From: Anaerolineales bacterium
Lineage (GTDB): Bacteria > Chloroflexota > Anaerolineae > Anaerolineales > UBA11858
NCBI GenBank assembly: GCA_015485245.1
Contig: WFTY01000086.1
Span: 1-7,244 of the forward strand
Direction: 5' to 3'
Length of the DNA: 7,244 nt
The notes beneath the pieces were generated by a model. The model ran no database searches, had not been told where the DNA came from, and saw only the letters and a program-made list of their open reading frames with translations. Position 1 is the first letter of the stretch, and each line of letters opens with the position of its first letter. Shown in pieces: positions 5,503 through 7,244 of the stretch. The translations under genes were made by a program, and so were the position numbers.

Positions 5503-7244
5503 ATGCTTGATACCCGAGGAAAGTTTTACCTTGGTCGTGTCCTCGAAGTGGATAAACCGTTGCTTTACGACCCGGCCGATTTGACCACCCATGCTGTGGT
5601 CGTTGGGATGACCGGCTCAGGCAAGACCGGCCTGTGCATTGATTTGCTGGAGGAGGCCGCTTTGCAAGGTATCCCCGCGTTGATGATCGATCCCAAAGGA
5701 GATATCACCAACGCCTTGCTGCATTTCCCTGACCTGCTGCCTGCGGATTTCCAGCCCTGGATCAATCCCAATGAGGCCCGCCGCGCCGGGAAGACCGTCG
5801 AGCAGGCCGCTGCAGATGTGGCCGAACGTTGGAAGAATGGCCTGCGCGAATGGGGGGTGGGGCGCGAGCGGTTGCGCGCTTTGAAGAACGCGGCTCAATT
5901 TGCTGTCTTCACCCCCGGCTCGGATGCTGGCTTACCGGTCAGCATCCTCGCCAGCCTGAAGGCCCCGGAGATCCCCTGGGAAGAGAACAGGGAACTGTTA
6001 CGTCAGAAAATCTCCGGCACGGTGACGGCGCTGTTGGGGCTGGTGGGCCTGAGCGATATTGACCCGGTGCGCTCGCGCGAGCACATCTTGCTCTCGAACA
6101 TCTTTGAAAACGCCTGGAGCCAGCAAAAAGACCTTGATTTGGGAGAACTTATCCTGCAAACGCAAAATCCTCCCTTTGCCAAGCTGGGGGTTTTTGACGT
6201 CAACACCTTCTTCCCGGAGAAGGATCGCTTTGAGCTGGCGATGTTGCTCAACAACATCCTGGCCGCGCCCAGCTTTCAGGCCTGGATTGAGGGCCAGCCG
6301 TTGGATATCGCTGGTTTACTTTTCGCTCCGGATGGACGGCCGCGTCACAGTGTGTTCTACATCGCTCATCTGAACGATGCTGAGCGCATGTTCTTTATCA
6401 CTTTGCTCTATGCGGCCATCGAGACCTGGATGCGGGCGCAGAGCGGCACCACGGGCCTGCGGGCGCTGGTTTATTTTGACGAGATTTTTGGTTACATGCC
6501 GCCGGTGGCAAACCCGCCGGCCAAGTCGCTCATGCTGCGGATGCTCAAACAGGGGCGCGCCTTCGGCGTCGGTCAGGTGCTGGTCACGCAGAATCCCGCC
6601 GACCTGGATTACAAAGCGCTATCTAATGCCGGCACCTGGTTCATCGGCAAGTTGCAGACGGAGAATGACAAGAACCGTTTGCTGGATGGTTTACAAGGTG
6701 CCATGCCAGGGTTGGATCGGCGTCATTACGATAGGTTGCTCTCCACCCTGGATAAACGTGTTTTTCTATTGCACAACGTACACGCGGAAAAGCCTGTGCA
6801 ATTCAAGACTCGTTGGGCGATGAATTATTTAGCCGGGCCGCTGACCCGCGCGCAGATCCCGGCGCTGAATCAACTGGCCGGCGCGGCGGTGAATTTGATC
6901 GCGCAGGCAGATGCGCAGGCCGCTCCACCTGCTTCTGGCCCCGTGAAAGCCATAGCGCCTCAACGGGCTTCCGAGGAAGCTTCCCCCGGTTCGACCACTC
7001 GCCCAACGGTTCCCGCCGGAGTGGACGAGTATTTCCTGCCCAACAATCTGACGCTTTCGCAGGCGGCGAAGGCTGTGGGGAAAACTTTGCCCCAGGATGC
7101 CCGCTCGCAGGGTCTGGTGTATCGGCCGGTGTTGTTGGCTCAGGCATCGGTGCGTTTTTTGCAGCGGAAATACAACCTGGATCACGAAGATGTGCGCGCC
7201 GCGCTGGTGCTGGAGCCGGATCGTCGCGGCTCTGCGCGTTGGGA
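5503..7244 (+). CDS. HerA/DUF87-type P-loop ATPase, 3' truncated by window edge
   Basis: The frame is open from ATG 5503 to the last base: 580 whole codons, no stop. Walker A is GMTGSGKT (residues 35-42, K41), followed by MIDPKGD (61-67), a motif common in HerA/VirB4/TraG-like ATPases. Walker B is LVYFDEIFG (322-330, D326/E327). LKQGRAFGVGQVLVTQNPADLD (348-369) carries the GR and TQ features expected for the arginine-finger and sensor region, and NAGTWFIGKLQTENDK (375-390) is the next family-typical block. These proteins usually form hexameric rings that move DNA or protein. No membrane segment is visible, so it is probably cytoplasmic. After an Ala/Pro-rich linker (about 468-505) a second region begins (GVDEYFLP, 506-513) and continues past the edge, so the full protein is clearly longer than a minimal HerA. 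From memory, similar long proteins occur in Chloroflexota and are poorly characterised. A NurA-type nuclease partner, if any, is not in the window. The role (repair, conjugation-like transfer, defence or secretion) is undecided. Confidence 0.88.
   Translation, partial: MLDTRGKFYLGRVLEVDKPLLYDPADLTTHAVVVGMTGSGKTGLCIDLLEEAALQGIPALMIDPKGDITNALLHFPDLLPADFQPWINPNEARRAGKTVEQAAADVAERWKNGLREWGVGRERLRALKNAAQFAVFTPGSDAGLPVSILASLKAPEIPWEENRELLRQKISGTVTALLGLVGLSDIDPVRSREHILLSNIFENAWSQQKDLDLGELILQTQNPPFAKLGVFDVNTFFPEKDRFELAMLLNNILAAPSFQAWIEGQPLDIAGLLFAPDGRPRHSVFYIAHLNDAERMFFITLLYAAIETWMRAQSGTTGLRALVYFDEIFGYMPPVANPPAKSLMLRMLKQGRAFGVGQVLVTQNPADLDYKALSNAGTWFIGKLQTENDKNRLLDGLQGAMPGLDRRHYDRLLSTLDKRVFLLHNVHAEKPVQFKTRWAMNYLAGPLTRAQIPALNQLAGAAVNLIAQADAQAAPPASGPVKAIAPQRASEEASPGSTTRPTVPAGVDEYFLPNNLTLSQAAKAVGKTLPQDARSQGLVYRPVLLAQASVRFLQRKYNLDHEDVRAALVLEPDRRGSARW

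Noticed and set aside
5829..6823. Plus-strand open frames at 5829-6062, 6059-6373 and 6377-6823 as separate small genes
   Set aside because: They are in other frames of the ATPase gene, whose own frame is open throughout with Walker motifs in order. Their translations look like Arg/Ser/Cys-rich noise.
1..7244. CRISPR array, tRNA, rRNA, insertion sequence or direct-repeat structure
   Set aside because: Reading through, I saw no regularly spaced repeats, no tRNA-like arms, no transposase and no paired terminal repeats. The Tn5 end at the left edge is library adapter, not a resident transposon.

Overview
The window reads as one end of a draft assembly contig from a bacterium, most likely an uncultured member of the Chloroflexota (Anaerolineae-like). 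That placement is an inference. It rests on the resemblance of the LysM/M23 protein and of the long P-loop ATPase to proteins I remember from that phylum, on dense moderately GC-rich coding, and on good Shine-Dalgarno sites. No rRNA, tRNA or taxonomic marker gene is present. The first 15 bases match the 3' end of the Tn5/Nextera transposase mosaic end, so they are probably leftover library adapter and not genomic sequence.

All seven genes lie on the plus strand and are tightly packed. In order they are: the C-terminal part of a TerC-family membrane protein (16-324); a membrane-anchored LysM + M23 metallopeptidase (324-1415); a small unrecognised membrane-anchored protein (1435-1956); an exported two-HKD phospholipase D-like protein (1967-3034); a single-domain cupin (3095-3421); a large polytopic membrane protein with GT-C glycosyltransferase-like features and a soluble helical tail (3421-5445); and a HerA/DUF87-type P-loop ATPase that runs off the right edge (5503-7244). 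Junctions are an overlap of 1 bp (324), gaps of 19, 10 and 60 bp, an overlap of 1 bp (3421), and a 57 bp gap that holds a TATAAT box. No stretch longer than about 60 bases lacks a gene, and I see no convincing intrinsic terminator.

Genes one to four (and probably five and six) look like one transcription unit with an envelope theme: a metal-transport-type membrane protein, a cell-wall hydrolase, a membrane-anchored unknown, an exported PLD-like enzyme and a possible membrane glycosyltransferase. The cupin is a cytoplasmic-looking exception coupled to the glycosyltransferase-like gene. The ATPase probably has its own promoter and belongs to a different process, DNA or protein translocation of the HerA/VirB4 type. 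I found no mobile element, CRISPR array, RNA gene or clear defence system. The least understood items are the ATPase, which seems to belong to a conserved but poorly characterised family, and the small membrane-anchored protein at 1435-1956.
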